Both the position numbers and the translations under genes were made by a program. The notes beneath the pieces are model-generated. The model was not told the origin of the DNA and searched no databases. It saw only the letters and a list, made by a program, of their open reading frames with translations. A DNA stretch of 64,000 nucleotides from Neonectria sp. B-13. Lineage: Eukaryota; Ascomycota; Sordariomycetes; Hypocreales; Nectriaceae. Each line of letters begins with the position of its first letter. Within the stretch, counting starts at the first letter, position 1. The stretch lies in the NCBI GenBank assembly GCA_002682825.1, contig NOKP01000019.1, positions 372,001 through 436,000 of the forward strand, given 5' to 3'. Positions 36,532 through 48,157 of the stretch are shown here, one piece after another.

Positions 36532-39090
36532 GGCTGAGACTGGTACGTTCGCGCGACTGTCCTCATAGAAGGCACCAACGAGATTTGAGGTTTCACTCGA
36601 AAAAGAAAACAACGACGATCGCAGTGGCAAAGGAGTCTAGCTGTGATCAGTGCGTCGAGTGGCCTGGGATCTGCATTTCGAATGCCAGCATGGGCATCAG
36701 GACTTGAAGGGGAGCAATACCCCAGGATCCGGAATCTGGGGACAGGGGTTGGCCCCTCTTTTCCGTCTGGAACGACTCGTACCCCTAATCGTGGCTTGAC
36801 CTACCAAGGCTGAAAGCAGCCCATGATACAGCTGAAGGTTCAATAGCTTGCGGGCTATGCCCACTGCAGTCAAGTTTCCGGTATCCCCGGGTCTGATCTC
36901 GAGGAACCTGAACAACAGGGCAATGAGAGCTATTCGCTAGCTTTATCAGTGCAATGTCTGAATTGCATGAGAAATGTTGGTGGTAGGGTGAATGAGACCA
37001 GCTGGGAATGATGTGTTAGTGAGGGTGACGCAAGACACTCAGCAGGGGAAAAGACACAGGATGTCTTTGGCTTCTCAGAGGGCAAGGCAAAAAGTCCGTC
37101 AAATCAGTAGCAATTTCAAAGCAGAAAAGACCATGAGATTAAGCCCAATCCAATCGAAAGAATCCCTCAAAAATTGACCAGAAATCAGGCATCTTTGGCT
37201 CCCAAATTCACTGCCTAAGCTGATGTCCTGCCTGACTTCCTTGACGGACTCTTATCAGTCCCAATCTCCCTTTTATCTGGGCTGAAATTAGACCAATTGC
37301 TGAAACAGGTCCCTAGCCAATGAAAACGCTGTAACTCTGGCACCTTATCCGGGTCTCAGTGTCTGCTGGCTCTACAATGACTCGATGCCCATGGACTCGC
37401 TTCGACAACGGTGCCGACTTTCCCCTGTTAAGAATCCCCCGCTCCTTGGAGCTGTTAGCCATGTGCCAGCATGAGGGGTTTTTCGCCCTTTGTGGCTTTT
37501 CTTGTCCGCCGCTTCTCCTTATCGTACGGGTGCTTGGTTTCTGGACGCCCGAAACGCCCTTGCTTGAGGCATGTGTAAGGATTACGAAAGATTCCAATTC
37601 TCTAGACCAGCAAGAAAACCGTGGGTTGATTTCTCCACCTGTCTGACCCTCTAGCCTAGATAAAAGTAGACGGTCGTGGCTACGAGCTACGCACTCAGCT
37701 GCGCTCTCATGACTAGGATAGTTGCATCTCTAGCTTAGGGGGGGTCTACCGCACGCGGGGCCCTGACTAGTAGACGTCTAGAGCTTTTGCTCAAGCCTCA
37801 GTTGGCGCAAGCCGGGAAGCGCCATTGCATCTGGGTTTAGGCCCAAGTGTCAGAGAGGCTGCTGTTGTGTGTCCGGCTTCGAAAGCCGATGAGAGATTAG
37901 GCGGACTGCGGGTTCAGAAGCCGCTAGTGATCATGTCTGTCACAATGACTCGCTCCCCGGGCAGGCAGGCAATGCAAGATGCAGAGGGAGGGAAGCCACT
38001 TGGGAGAACTAGATGTCGGTTTCGACTTGAGACCTTGAGACGAACAAGGGAATCAGCTCGTGAGAGCCTTAAAGCGCACGGACTTATCACGTCGTCGAGC
38101 TGCAGGGGGTGATCTTGGTATCTCTGTCCAGAGGCAAGGGTGACCTTGGACCCTGGGAGTGCTTTGACTATTTGCTACAGTAGTGCGTGCGCCTCTCCTC
38201 AACGTCCAGCATCCGGTCTTTTTTATGAAGAACCCGAGCTGCCGGGACGGTGGGGCTCATTTTTCAGCCCAACGTCGGAACAACTAGGACACATTGGGTA
38301 AAGGTACTACGTACGAGTGAGACTATGTGAGTCTGGGTGGCCATGTGTCTGACTGGCCTCGACTGACCCCCCGTAGTCCGCTTGTAATCCCTCCTTCAGT
38401 GCATCCCGTTGGCTGGAGAAGTGTTGAGACCCGGTGACGTAGGTACCCGGATCCCTTGGACAGTTCGATCTTGTGGTGGCTGGGAAGTGGAACACACACG
38501 TATTTAGTACAGGGCGTTTCCCCTCTTCCCGTTTGCTATGTCCAAGCATCCTCCAATTCATCAAAACCTATCCGTACATTTCAACACGAAGATACCTGAC
38601 GAGCTCAGAACCCAGCTCCTCGCCCTACCTGAGGCTCAATTTGGACATTGAGACGAATGTTCGTGTGACATCCGTAATGGGGCGTACATTGGATGCACCG
38701 AGGACCCCTTGTTAGATTAAGTAGTTATCTGCGAATGAAGTTATATTGGGTCAGTGTTTGGTTTACGTGGAAAAGCTGCATTGCATCATTCCCAATATTG
38801 AGGACCAAGTAGCGAGAGCATCACAAATTCCACCTCGTACCTACTCCCACCCTTGGCAACAGAGGGCGAGGGCGCGAATAGAACGGTTGGCCTCGAGATA
38901 TCCACGGGTCCGATGTACTCGACGAACTTCTGGGACTGCGTCAGGCTTTGGACATCATATCCGTGGTTAGCTGTATTCTACTTGAATCAACCCTTTCTGT
39001 GTCTCCCGCGCTCAACCAGTGGTTATGGGTGTTGATATCCCTGAGCTTGGTCCGCAGACCAGCAATGGCATTGTTCACCAGTTATTAAGT
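36532..39090. other. 2.5-kb stretch without supported genes
   Basis: Only short shadow-like frames were found on both strands. No domain, RNA gene or clear repeat was recognised. A seven-G run is at about 37738. Confidence 0.35.
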
Positions 39091-40251
39091 CTATTGTTGT
39101 CGCACTGGATTCACATTTATTGCTCCTCCAGTTGTGTCCGCAACTTCTTGACAAGTCTGGAGACGAGCGTCGCTTATTTTGTTGCTTGGGCCACACTTTT
39201 GTTCGCTCTGCAAGCATGAAACTGCAATAGTAAGGACACGAGGTCTGTATGGCAGCTGACGGCAAAGATTCAGGAGGACAGGCACATCAAGCCACGGAGA
39301 CATGGCTTTGTCACGGCTTCTAACCCCAGCAAAGTGTGCGAGCAAGTCCCCTCTCCTCGCCTGATATCCTTTGAGCGGGACGATATTGTCTGCGTCGAAT
39401 TCTTCCTCGCCTCGAGGGTAGGCGTTGAGCCACCACTGGGGTACCCACGCCACATTATTGCGGAACTGAGCCTCTTCTACAAGGAAGCCTATGGCGCTCT
39501 GCTCCGTAAAGGTGAACTGTACATTGGGCCTGTAATACCTGTGGGCCATGATGGCGCTGAAGAGGTCTACGCTCCAGCGGTTCACTCGCAGGAGGAAGAT
39601 GCCATTATTGAGCCCACTCCAATCTTTTGTCGCGATGAGGTGAACCTCGTCTGCTAGTTTCGCACTTCGTGCATTCGTGCCCCGTCCTCGGTGGACTTTA
39701 TCGCCGCAAAGATGAAGAAAGGCCGCTGGGAAGTTGTCGGGAATGATGGTATCACGGTCGACCCAAAATAACCATTCTAGCCGTTCGTTGTCGGGCCTTT
39801 CCATGTCAGAAAGAAGGCGATCGAGGATAAAGGCCGGCTTGTTCCACAGGTTGTCAGCAATCTTGGAGAAAGGTACATGAACCTGGTTTCTTTGAACAAT
39901 ATTATACGGTTGATGCGTCCGCAACGCGCGTTCGTAATAATCCTGCGGCTGGCCAAACTGGGTGGTGACGGTAGCCATGCGAGGCAGAGTGCTTGGAAGT
40001 CGTATCGTCGGAGAATGGTCTCGGCAGAACTCGGTGTTGCTGCTAAGCTCAGAGCCTAAAAATCTTCGAATGGGTGGGAAGCAATTGTCGTGGCCGCCGT
40101 AGCAGTATAGGTCCGCATCGACCAGTTGCTCTCGCCGGAAGGAAAGTGTGGAAATAGAGCCATGATACAGCCAAATGAGTTAGACGATTACAAGAATGAA
40201 AGCGATGACGCAGCGTGTTTGCAGCTTCAACTGATTTGCTAGGACCCCCAT
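39091..40251 (-). pseudogene. GT34 (MNN10/GMA12-like) glycosyltransferase with nonsense codon in the anchor
   Basis: From the ATG at 40251 the frame reads MGVLANQLKLQTRCVIAFIL, then V-I-V and a TAA stop (40180-40182, codon 24). It then continues in the same frame without another stop to 39091. The TAA sits in the middle of an otherwise perfect type II membrane anchor. The catalytic part is intact: ADLYCYGGHDN, then EWLFWVDRDTIIPDNF (DxD-type motif), LIATKDWSGLNNGIFLLRV, and FTEQSAIGFLVEE, all typical of Golgi alpha-mannosyl/galactosyltransferases of family GT34. An internal ATG at 39978 could start a soluble form lacking the anchor. No sensible intron removes the stop. Likely a recent pseudogene or a sequencing error. 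Confidence 0.7.
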
Positions 40252-40437
40252 TATGGACGATGTTGAAGAGAGTTGGAGATGTTTGGGAGGACATAAATGA
40301 GATTTTAAGCAGCACCGAGGTCATGAAACACCGCTACAGGTGAAGTCTTTGTCCACTGGCTGCTTAGTTCACAATCGATGATCATGCACTGGATGATATA
40401 CGAAAGTCATGTACTCTAATAGGAGGAACGGATTTTA

Positions 40438-41590
40438 TTAACGGAAGCTGGTAGAATACAAGCTGTAGAAATTACCAGGGCTATTCCTTTGGGGATTCTG
40501 TAGCGTTTTTAGCATGGCCAAGAACTGTTGAGCCCTTCCTCCGTACGCCTGAGACGCTGGTGCTGCGGTCTGCACCGCGAGCTTGAGTGTGTGTGTTTGG
40601 AAGCTGCGAACGTTTATGATGCAACGTTGGTGATGCAACGTTGGAAAGATGAATCGATGGTGGCTCGAGAAGATTTCAGCCGCCCATGTCAAGTCTATCC
40701 GCCAGAGGGGTTAATCGCTGCAGGGGGGGGGTCGCCGTAGGGGGAGAATTCACCTGTTCCAAGCTAGTAGTGCCGTAGAATATGTCGTGGCCAATGGCAC
40801 CACGGAGGGTACGATGCATGCTAAGCGCTAACTTCGCTGTCAAGGCAGTTCCTAAGTCTCCTCCATCAACACCGCCTCCATCCATCAGTGGGGACGGGAG
40901 TCAGTGTTTTGCATCTTTATTCCTGCTCCTCGAAAAGGACGCGCAGAGGTCCGGGAGAAACTTTGAAAAAACTTAAAGACGCGCAAAATGTGTCGGGATA
41001 GTAAGAGTCCTCCACCCTCTTTCCACACGGCTTTAATACGGCAATGTAACGAACGGTCCTTAGACGTCGCATGATGGCGCTGCTAGAAAGATCGAGGCCT
41101 TTCTTCTTTACACGCTGCTGGAAGAGTCGATGTCGATAATGCACTGACAAACACTAGGTGTAGAGGTAACCAACCTAGGTAACGGCCGGAGAATGGGGCG
41201 AGCTGGCCGGCGACAGTGTGGTCGGCAGTTGCGGAGGACGACAACGCTAATGATGAACCTGAAGATGATGTTGATCCTGTGCAAGGGAGACTAGTGGTGA
41301 ATGCTGGATCGAGGGGAGTCCTGCCCTTCGCGTCCCGCACGCCCTGTGCGCGTAGAATATCTCCCTGGCCGCCCGACCATAAGGAAACCCCAGCGTCGAC
41401 GTGTCTTACATCAGGAGCGGTGGTGATTCCGACGCTGCCGGGCGGGGAGCGCTGGCGCCGACGCAGCACGGGTAGGTATGTGCAGTTGATGTCCTTGTCG
41501 ATACAAGGCAAGCATGATGGCAGAATGTTGTCGCAACGTTGCTTGTCCTGGACGCAGGCAAAGTAGGCTTTTTGCTTGGACTAGCGACTC
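40438..41590 (-). pseudogene. Remnant of a Zn2Cys6 regulator gene
   Basis: The frame ATG-AGT-CGC-TAG (about 41580-41591) is followed in phase by KAYFACVQDKQRCDNILPSC, then LPC and C at family spacing. That is five of the six cysteines of a Zn2Cys6 cluster; the first is a tyrosine, and a stop lies just before it. Downstream, Ser/Thr-rich sequence and pieces such as ALTAKLALSMHRTLRGAIGH (about 40810-40860) may be the rest, ending near 40438. No full Fungal_trans domain is seen. Boundaries are uncertain. Confidence 0.4.
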
Positions 41591-41924
41591 ATGTTGAGTG
41601 ATTCATGTGATACTGCATTCGGAGATAACGGGAGGCGTTGAGAGATGCAGGCTTCCGAAACCGCACCACTTATCCTCGGCGGAGTTGCCGCGGAAGTTTT
41701 GCGGCCTTTGATATAGTGTTTTGCGAAGAGCGGCACAGCACAGTACCGGAGCATTATCTACGGTACGGTGTAGTTACTAGCTAGCCTGCCTGCCGGATTT
41801 ACCGTCTTAGTTCACCAGGAGTTGATGACTCCCACCGAAACTACTATATATTGCGAGTCTATCATCAGATTCTTAAGTCTTCATTATTCTCAACTTCCCA
41901 ACCCCAGCTTCTTATTCAACGACC

Positions 41925-42966
41925 ATGGAATCTACCATCACCTTGCCGGCGGGCTTCGCCTTCACCAAGACGATTCACAATGCTCCCTATCCGGCAATCT
42001 CGCCGTCCCGACCCGAGCTCTCCCAGGCAGGGAAGACGGTGCTCATCACAGGCGGCCACACAGGCATCGGGTTTGCCATCGCGCGGGCTTTTGCCCAGGC
42101 CGGCGCCGAAAAAGTCATCATCGTCGGCCGGCGGGACAACTTGGTTGCTTCCGCGGCGTCACACCTCGCATCCGAGTTTCCCTCAGCCCAGACCTTGGGG
42201 CGCGTATGCGACGCGGCCGACCTGGGATCCGTCGATGGCCTGTGGAATGTCCTGGCCAAGGAAAACATATTGGTCGACGTCCTCGTTCTCAACGCCGCCA
42301 AGCTCTTGGCGCAGCCCATTCTCAACCTGGGCAGGGCCGCTGTGTGGGACTCGTACCTTATCAATGTGCGAGCCCACCTCGACTTTGTGGAGCGGTTGTA
42401 CAAGCAGCCAGGTGCTGAGAGACGTCCAAAAGTGAGCGCAGACCACTGCCGAAATGGAACGACTTGGCAGTTACTGACGGGTGACAGGCGCTTATCAATC
42501 TGACTTCGCTGGCAATCCACGAGAGTAAACTCACCGGCCGGTTCCCGAGCTACGGTGCCACCAAGAGCGCGGGGACAATGCTAGTGCAGCAGATCGCCAA
42601 GGATGTCTCTCCGGATCAGCTACAGATAGTTAGTTTCCATCCAGGTGGCGTCTTCACGGAGCAGACGGAACGAGCGGGCTTCAAGAGAGACGACCCGGGG
42701 TGGGACGATGGTAGGTTGTGTGCACCATTTTGGGGACGTATGTATAGTTTGCTGACGATGATGCAGAAAACTTGCCGGGACAGTTTGCTCTCTGGGCGGC
42801 GTCTCCTGAGGCAAGGTTCCTACATGGGAGGTTTGTGTGGGCAAAGTGGAACGTAACTGAACTGCGCGAAGGGCCGCTGCGGAAGCGGATCGACGAGGAT
42901 AACGACTTTCTCAAAGTAGGTGTTGTGGGGCTTGGAGAGTGGGAGAGGACTCAGGGAACTGCCTGA
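41925..42966 (+). CDS. Short-chain dehydrogenase/reductase
   Basis: Exons 41925-42431, 42488-42710 and 42767-42966 give 309 aa. The Rossmann dinucleotide motif is TVLITGGHTGIGFAIARAF; NAAK takes the place of the usual NAG motif; the catalytic serine and YGATK (Tyr, Lys) lie in LINLTSLAIHES and FPSYGATKSAG; FHPGGVFTEQ is the PG motif after the active site. Both introns are short with CTGAC-like branch sites. The enzyme oxidises or reduces a carbonyl/alcohol with NAD(P)(H); the substrate is unknown. It stands 11 kb from the metabolic cluster, so a link is speculative. Confidence 0.92.
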
Positions 42967-43723
42967 GTCGAAGGCATCATAAGTCCACATGCTAAAGCAG
43001 CTATATTAAGCTGAGCTTCGACGAGGAATCAGATTTCCATCCACCTCCTGGCGCCGATTATTGCGTGAGCTTACATTAGTAGGCAGAATTTGTGATAACG
43101 CAGAACGATTTCGCAGCATAAGAGAAGACTTTGTGTCTTGTTATAGTAGTCACCGGCGCATTCTCAACAATTGGTTGATTATAGCCTGGCAAGTCTTGCA
43201 GTATTTCATCTTGCTAGTGACTAAGTGATAGGGAAAGAGGATAAATGCAAGCAGAGCAGAATTGATAGAATAACCTCAGAGTGCTTCTTCTTAATAGACT
43301 TGCTCTTGTGCCACAGCCAATCGTGCGACCCAGCGGGACCGGATGAGCTATGCCGGAGCCGGCTCACCCGGGGTAGTCGGCTTGCCCGGGGTAGTCGGCT
43401 TGCCCGGTGAAACAGTGAAAGCTGGTGTTCCCGGCGAAAGCCGGTATTCCTAGCAATGCCCAGCTTAGCGATGTGAATTAAGAGGGAGCTAATATAATAT
43501 GCATGGATGGCGCAGCCGAATAACTATTTCGAGGAGCAGATCGTTACTTTGTTAGTCACATGATGAGACGTCAACTAACTGTATTCGCACGGTAGCTTGT
43601 CACACGAGCCAAGTTGTCTTCCACCTCAGCCATGGTCCATAGAATGACACCGGACATAATCAGTAGCAGAGTGCGAATGCGAGAGTCGCAGTGAAGGCTA
43701 TTTCTTTAGGTTCTACTAAAATC
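42967..43723. other. Intergenic with a short minisatellite
   Basis: No gene seen. 43361-43408 carries GGGTAGTCGGCTTGCCC repeated with an 18-base period, preceded and followed by partial GCCGG copies. Confidence 0.5.
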
Positions 43724-45070
43724 TTAGAGTATTATGTCTACCTCGACTCCCATGCGAGTGCACAATTCTGTCACCTTGGCCCTCATCTCGGGACCCCACT
43801 GGGGCAGCGTATCTACTATCGAATATGAAAATTTCCGAAGGGAGGGTGTTGATTCCTTCCCCGTCTCCAGCCATAATTGAATCAAGTCGAAAATATGCTC
43901 TTCTTCCCAATCGTAGTTCCAATTGTCAATGAGATCGTCCCCAATGGTGACATATTCCACATTTGATGGCAGCGCATGCTCTAGCCGTTGTGACGTGCCT
44001 GGTGAGAAGCCCATGAGAAACGCCAACGGGGCTCGCAATCGCGTTATTTTGTCGAATCCCACGATGCCTCTGAGCGAGCCCTTCCTCTCCAAGGGCGGCC
44101 AGTTTCCCCCATCGTTCATGCAACAAAATCCGGTAAGGCTCAAATCTGTGAGAGTTTCACGAACATGAGAGAGACCATCGAGAAGCTGATCAAGGTTGAT
44201 AGTGGGAGTAGTGCTACCATTCGACATTCTCTGATACCATTGCCAGTGCAGCTTTTGAAGGGACTTGGTTACTCGTAGCAGGTCACCAAGGTGTGGCTCC
44301 CGGAGCATCCGTATGTCTAGGGAAGTGATAGTGGAGGGATCCGGCGCATATGCGGGCCAGGCGGAGATAACGGGGTTTGTGATGCATGCTGAGATGTGTT
44401 CAACTGCCGGCAGGTAAAATAGCGAGAGAGCATCTGGCGAGCATGATCCTGCAGTGCCTGCATAACCGGCGACACTTGGGTCACGCCGTTGCTCAAGATA
44501 ACGGCGGTAAGTGACTTCCCGAAGTTTCTGGAACTTGGGTAGTCCGCAATTTGCGGGCTGCACTAAGGCGGCGCGAAGCATCATACCGAAAAGCATGCTT
44601 TGCTGTGTGAGATTGAAGCAAAGCTCAAGATGAGTTATGTTTGGAAGCTGCGACACTAGGGCCGTGAAGAGTGAATCGATTGTACCAGACTGGGCTTCGT
44701 CTATCCACAGGGGGACAAATGGCACGGCTGTGGACTGAATGAATTGGATGACTTTCTCCATATCGAGAGCAGCAGTGGAAGTTGTTGGTGGAGAAGTCGT
44801 GTCGCGTGAATTTAAATATGTTCCTCCAATGGTGAGCTTCTGGACATACTGGGATAGCTCAGGTCTGCGCAGCAGGCTGCGGAGCAGTAAATCGATTGGC
44901 GGCAGAGGCTGTCCTCCCTCCCATGTCCACTCAACTCTTGAATACAGGAAGGGCTCCGCGAGGGTGCGCAGGGCCTTGTTGGTCAGGCATAGTACGAGAA
45001 GATGGGTGGGCGAGAGCAACTCCAAGACAGCTTGTACAACTTCGATCGGACAATCAAGAAGGACAGCCAT
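43724..45070 (-). CDS. F-box protein
   Basis: A single exon of 448 aa starting at 45070. The first 45 residues form an F-box-like motif (LDCPIEVVQAVLELLSPTHL followed by LVLCLTNKALRTLAEPFLYS), the part that docks to Skp1 in SCF ubiquitin ligases. The rest is an irregular leucine-rich region (ITHLELCFNL, ITSLDIRMLREP, LTDLSLTGFCCM, IEYVTIGDD-like strands) that would bind a target. Such single-exon F-box/LRR proteins form large families in filamentous fungi. The target is unknown. The ORF is complete and ends at 43724. Confidence 0.8.
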   Translation of the reverse strand: MAVLLDCPIEVVQAVLELLSPTHLLVLCLTNKALRTLAEPFLYSRVEWTWEGGQPLPPIDLLLRSLLRRPELSQYVQKLTIGGTYLNSRDTTSPPTTSTAALDMEKVIQFIQSTAVPFVPLWIDEAQSGTIDSLFTALVSQLPNITHLELCFNLTQQSMLFGMMLRAALVQPANCGLPKFQKLREVTYRRYLEQRRDPSVAGYAGTAGSCSPDALSLFYLPAVEHISACITNPVISAWPAYAPDPSTITSLDIRMLREPHLGDLLRVTKSLQKLHWQWYQRMSNGSTTPTINLDQLLDGLSHVRETLTDLSLTGFCCMNDGGNWPPLERKGSLRGIVGFDKITRLRAPLAFLMGFSPGTSQRLEHALPSNVEYVTIGDDLIDNWNYDWEEEHIFDLIQLWLETGKESTPSLRKFSYSIVDTLPQWGPEMRAKVTELCTRMGVEVDIIL

Positions 45071-45329
45071 GTCTGTGGTTTTCAGACAGAATCAATAAAC
45101 ACAATGTAGCTAGGCAGCCCGGGCTGACGTCCGGCCGCCTTCAGTTTCGTTGTGTGAGTGATGGATGAGTCAAGAGTGAATGACTCAACGAGGGAATTTT
45201 CAGTACCACCAAAAGCGGGTCGCCGGATATCGATCTCCTTGTGGTGTCGAGTCTTCTCACGATTAAGTCTCAAGCCTGTGCTTCTACCTTCCAAGCGAAC
45301 GTCCAGGCCGATGTTTCTGGGGACCTGTC

Positions 45330-46421
45330 TTACACCTTTGCGACTATTTTTCGGTTCATCATCAAGCGGACCATTGGGATTATACTAGCGGTCGCTAGTG
45401 TCAAAGAGCCCGCGTAGAAAAAGGCAGGTCGAAATGCCTGAAGACAAGCAGTCCCAGCGAGGATGCGAATGAACAAAGCGCAAGTGCACTGAGGCCATTG
45501 ACGCTCAACGAAAGAAACAGGCTGTTGAATGGACCAAGGAACGCATCTGCCCCAAAGCCCATGCCGATACGACCGACGGCAGAGGCTATTTTCCAAGCGG
45601 CAAGAATGGCTGCGCCTGTTTGACCGGAGAGACCAATCGATGAAACGGGGGGACGAAGAGAGGGAATATGGAAATCATCCCATGGGAGCATGAAGATGAA
45701 CTTCAAATTTCCAAAGAGACGACTACGTCGGAACGTTAATGACATCATGAATTGGACGAATGTCTCTCGTGACGAAGCATAGCTTACCATTGGGCAGTTG
45801 GAACAGTACGTCCACATCCTCCAGGCGCCCCAATGAAGTATGATGCCGGAAGGCAAATAGCTGCTGCCAATGCCCCAAGGATCTTTAAAGCCATCTCAGT
45901 CCAGTAGTATACCTAACTGTTCCAAAGAGAGATGACAGCGGAAACTAACTCCAGCGCCGCCAAAAACGATGCCCGCGGCCAATCCTCGTTTCTTCTTGGG
46001 CCCCAGAGATAGAACTGTAGCCGCCGGCTGACAAAAAGGAAACAGCATCGTAGTCAAATACAAAATCAGAAGAGAGACTTCATCCTACAAGGGAAAGCAG
46101 GGTGACCCCAATGCCAAATACAACACCCTAGATGATTAATGTGGCAGGCACCGAATTCGTGGACCAGCCCGCGATAAACTCTCCATGCCCAAGAAACATG
46201 CTTACAACAACTGTCGTGACTCTGTAACCGATTCTCTTGATGCTGCGCGCCACTATCATGCCAGTCAGACGAGATATTGCCGCTCCCACTGATCCGACAA
46301 AGGACAAGGTCGAGACGCTGGCGAGGCGTGATTCCACGGGATGAAGCTGCACAATTCCGTACGAGTACACCAAGCCAAGATAGACAACCTTTTGGTACGA
46401 AATCAGTGTTAAGAGCCTCAA
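45330..46421 (-). pseudogene. MCT-like MFS transporter, broken by internal deletion
   Basis: The upstream part (46128-46421) reads VYLGLVYSYGIVQLH and LSFVGSVGAAISRLTGMIVA. Later come KKKRGLAAGIVFGGAGV (about 45980) and SSIGLSGQTGAAILAAWKIA with SAVGRIGMGFGADAFLGPFN (about 45540-45640), as in fungal monocarboxylate-type MFS proteins. After ALCSFASSLGLLVF the frame is lost; the family's C-terminal end (AGSLTLATASIIPMVRLMMN ending VAKV, 45330) follows at once in another frame. About 60 residues covering two to three helices are missing. The N-terminal PPDGG entry was not found. It is unlikely to make a working transporter. Confidence 0.6.
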
Positions 46422-46577
46422 TTAAAGAGAGTGAAGGGGTGCTGACCCTAGGCGGAGACTACTACAATACTACTTACTAATAGAGATTTATCTCTCCTTA
46501 AGGTAGAGAAGAATAATAAGGACAAGAAGTAATTCACACCCCGGTTCAAAAAGGTTTCAAGTGCATGTGGAGGCGGG

Positions 46578-48157
46578 TTACCCAGAAGCCGCCCCAGGTT
46601 TCTGGCCCCAAACAACCTTCTGCCTGAAATATCCATGATGCTCCCCTGAGCGCATCTCGCGTCGAAGATGTGCAAGATAGACCAGGATCTCGGGCCTCGA
46701 CCAGCCCAAAATGTGAGCCATGAACAAGACAAACCCTTCGCTATCTGTGTCGAGACCATATTTGGTGTATGCACCCATCTCTTTCAGAATTGGGTCTTTG
46801 GGCCAGCTGCCAATGGGATTCTGGTTCACTAGTTAGCTGCAATTCTAGTTTGAGAAATGATGCCTCACCTTAAAATTGAATTCTTGGATGTTGATGAAGC
46901 CGGCTTGTTCCAAGGCTTTCTTCTGCGTTCCGTCCTCAACTATCGTGGCGCTTGTTCCAATTTTCTTACTGCCTTCAATGAAGAACTTTCCCCATTGCCC
47001 CATGGCCGAATTCCCGTCGACACTATCATCGTCACTACTGACGACAGTGGAAGCCTCAAGACTCTCAAACCACCCACCAGGTTTGCAGACCCTATATGCC
47101 TCAGAGCAGATCGCATTCCAATCTTTAATGCTGCCAAATAGCCATCTCATGTGGATGTAATCGGCAAAGTCAGATGAGAAAGTCCATTCCCGAGTGCAGT
47201 CTTCGATCTCACTGAAGTGTATTGTTAGACCGCTTAAATCCTACTGAAGCTTTGTCTGTCTTTAGGAAATACTTACAACTGCACGTTCGGTGGCACCCAG
47301 GAAGGCTGAATGGGAGAGATGTCCGTTCCGATGACCTCTGCGCCAGGGTATTCATCGGCGAAGTCACTAAAACAACCCATTAGAGAACGGTGGTAAAACG
47401 GTGTAGGTTTGCTCAACTTACATGGCCCAGATGCCTGTTATATTGCCAGAAATTAGCCTCGCTCCACTAACAGCAGTCCTTCGCGCAAAAAGTGTAGCAT
47501 TTCAGGGTCGTACCAGTTCCAGTTCCAATGTCGATAACTTGCTAACTCTGGAGTCAACACTGGCCCAACCAAACGCAGACTCTGGGCTGGTTAGCTTACC
47601 TGGACTTTGTCTTTTTCTAAAGGCGCCAGATGAAGCTTTCCTCCAATCCCAAGGGTAAGAATGTGATGCCTATGGTTGGGATCAGATCCGTGTGGTCCCG
47701 GTCACTGAGTTGGTGGCAAACCTACGTAATGTCCATTAATTCAATCTGTGCCTCGTCGTTAGATCCCCTTGAAGAGAATATTAGCGACCGCCTGTTGAAT
47801 TAGACAAGATCTTGGCTCTTACCAATATTGCGCATTTCCCTGCTCGCTGTGGTAGGTTCTGCCGTGTATCGTCCTGTACTCAAGGATGCTGGAGGTGATG
47901 GACGCTGTTGAGGAGGCATTGTCGGCGTCGATCGTCGAATCAGCATCATCATCGTCCCGTTCCCCTATCTTGGCTTGAGGTTAGGAATCGCGATATCGCT
48001 TTGTTGTACTTGTCTCGCTTTCACAACAAGTTTTAACTTCACGAACCTGTGCGATTTGAACCCAGTGCTGAGGGGGGAGAATGGCTGAGGTGGCCAGTGC
48101 GGATGTCTCGGGTTCGGCGGCCGTAGAGGCTGGGGGGTTGGGATCTTGCTCCTGCAT
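46578..48157 (-). CDS. LaeA-like SAM-dependent methyltransferase
   Basis: About nine short exons join in frame from the ATG at 48157 to the stop at 46578. The N-terminus is acidic and Ser-rich. The conserved parts follow in order: [56 protein letters not shown] (SAM-binding motif I, itself split by two introns), [43 protein letters not shown] and [11 protein letters not shown]. These are the hallmarks of the LaeA/TAM1 family, which includes regulators of secondary metabolism and velvet-complex partners, but most paralogues have no known role. It is probably a paralogue rather than LaeA itself (inference). All nine joints were checked by frame. Confidence 0.85.

Noticed and set aside
41987..42520. 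Minus-strand frame of 177 codons
   Set aside because: It is antisense to the SDR gene, whose Rossmann and YxxxK motifs are clear.
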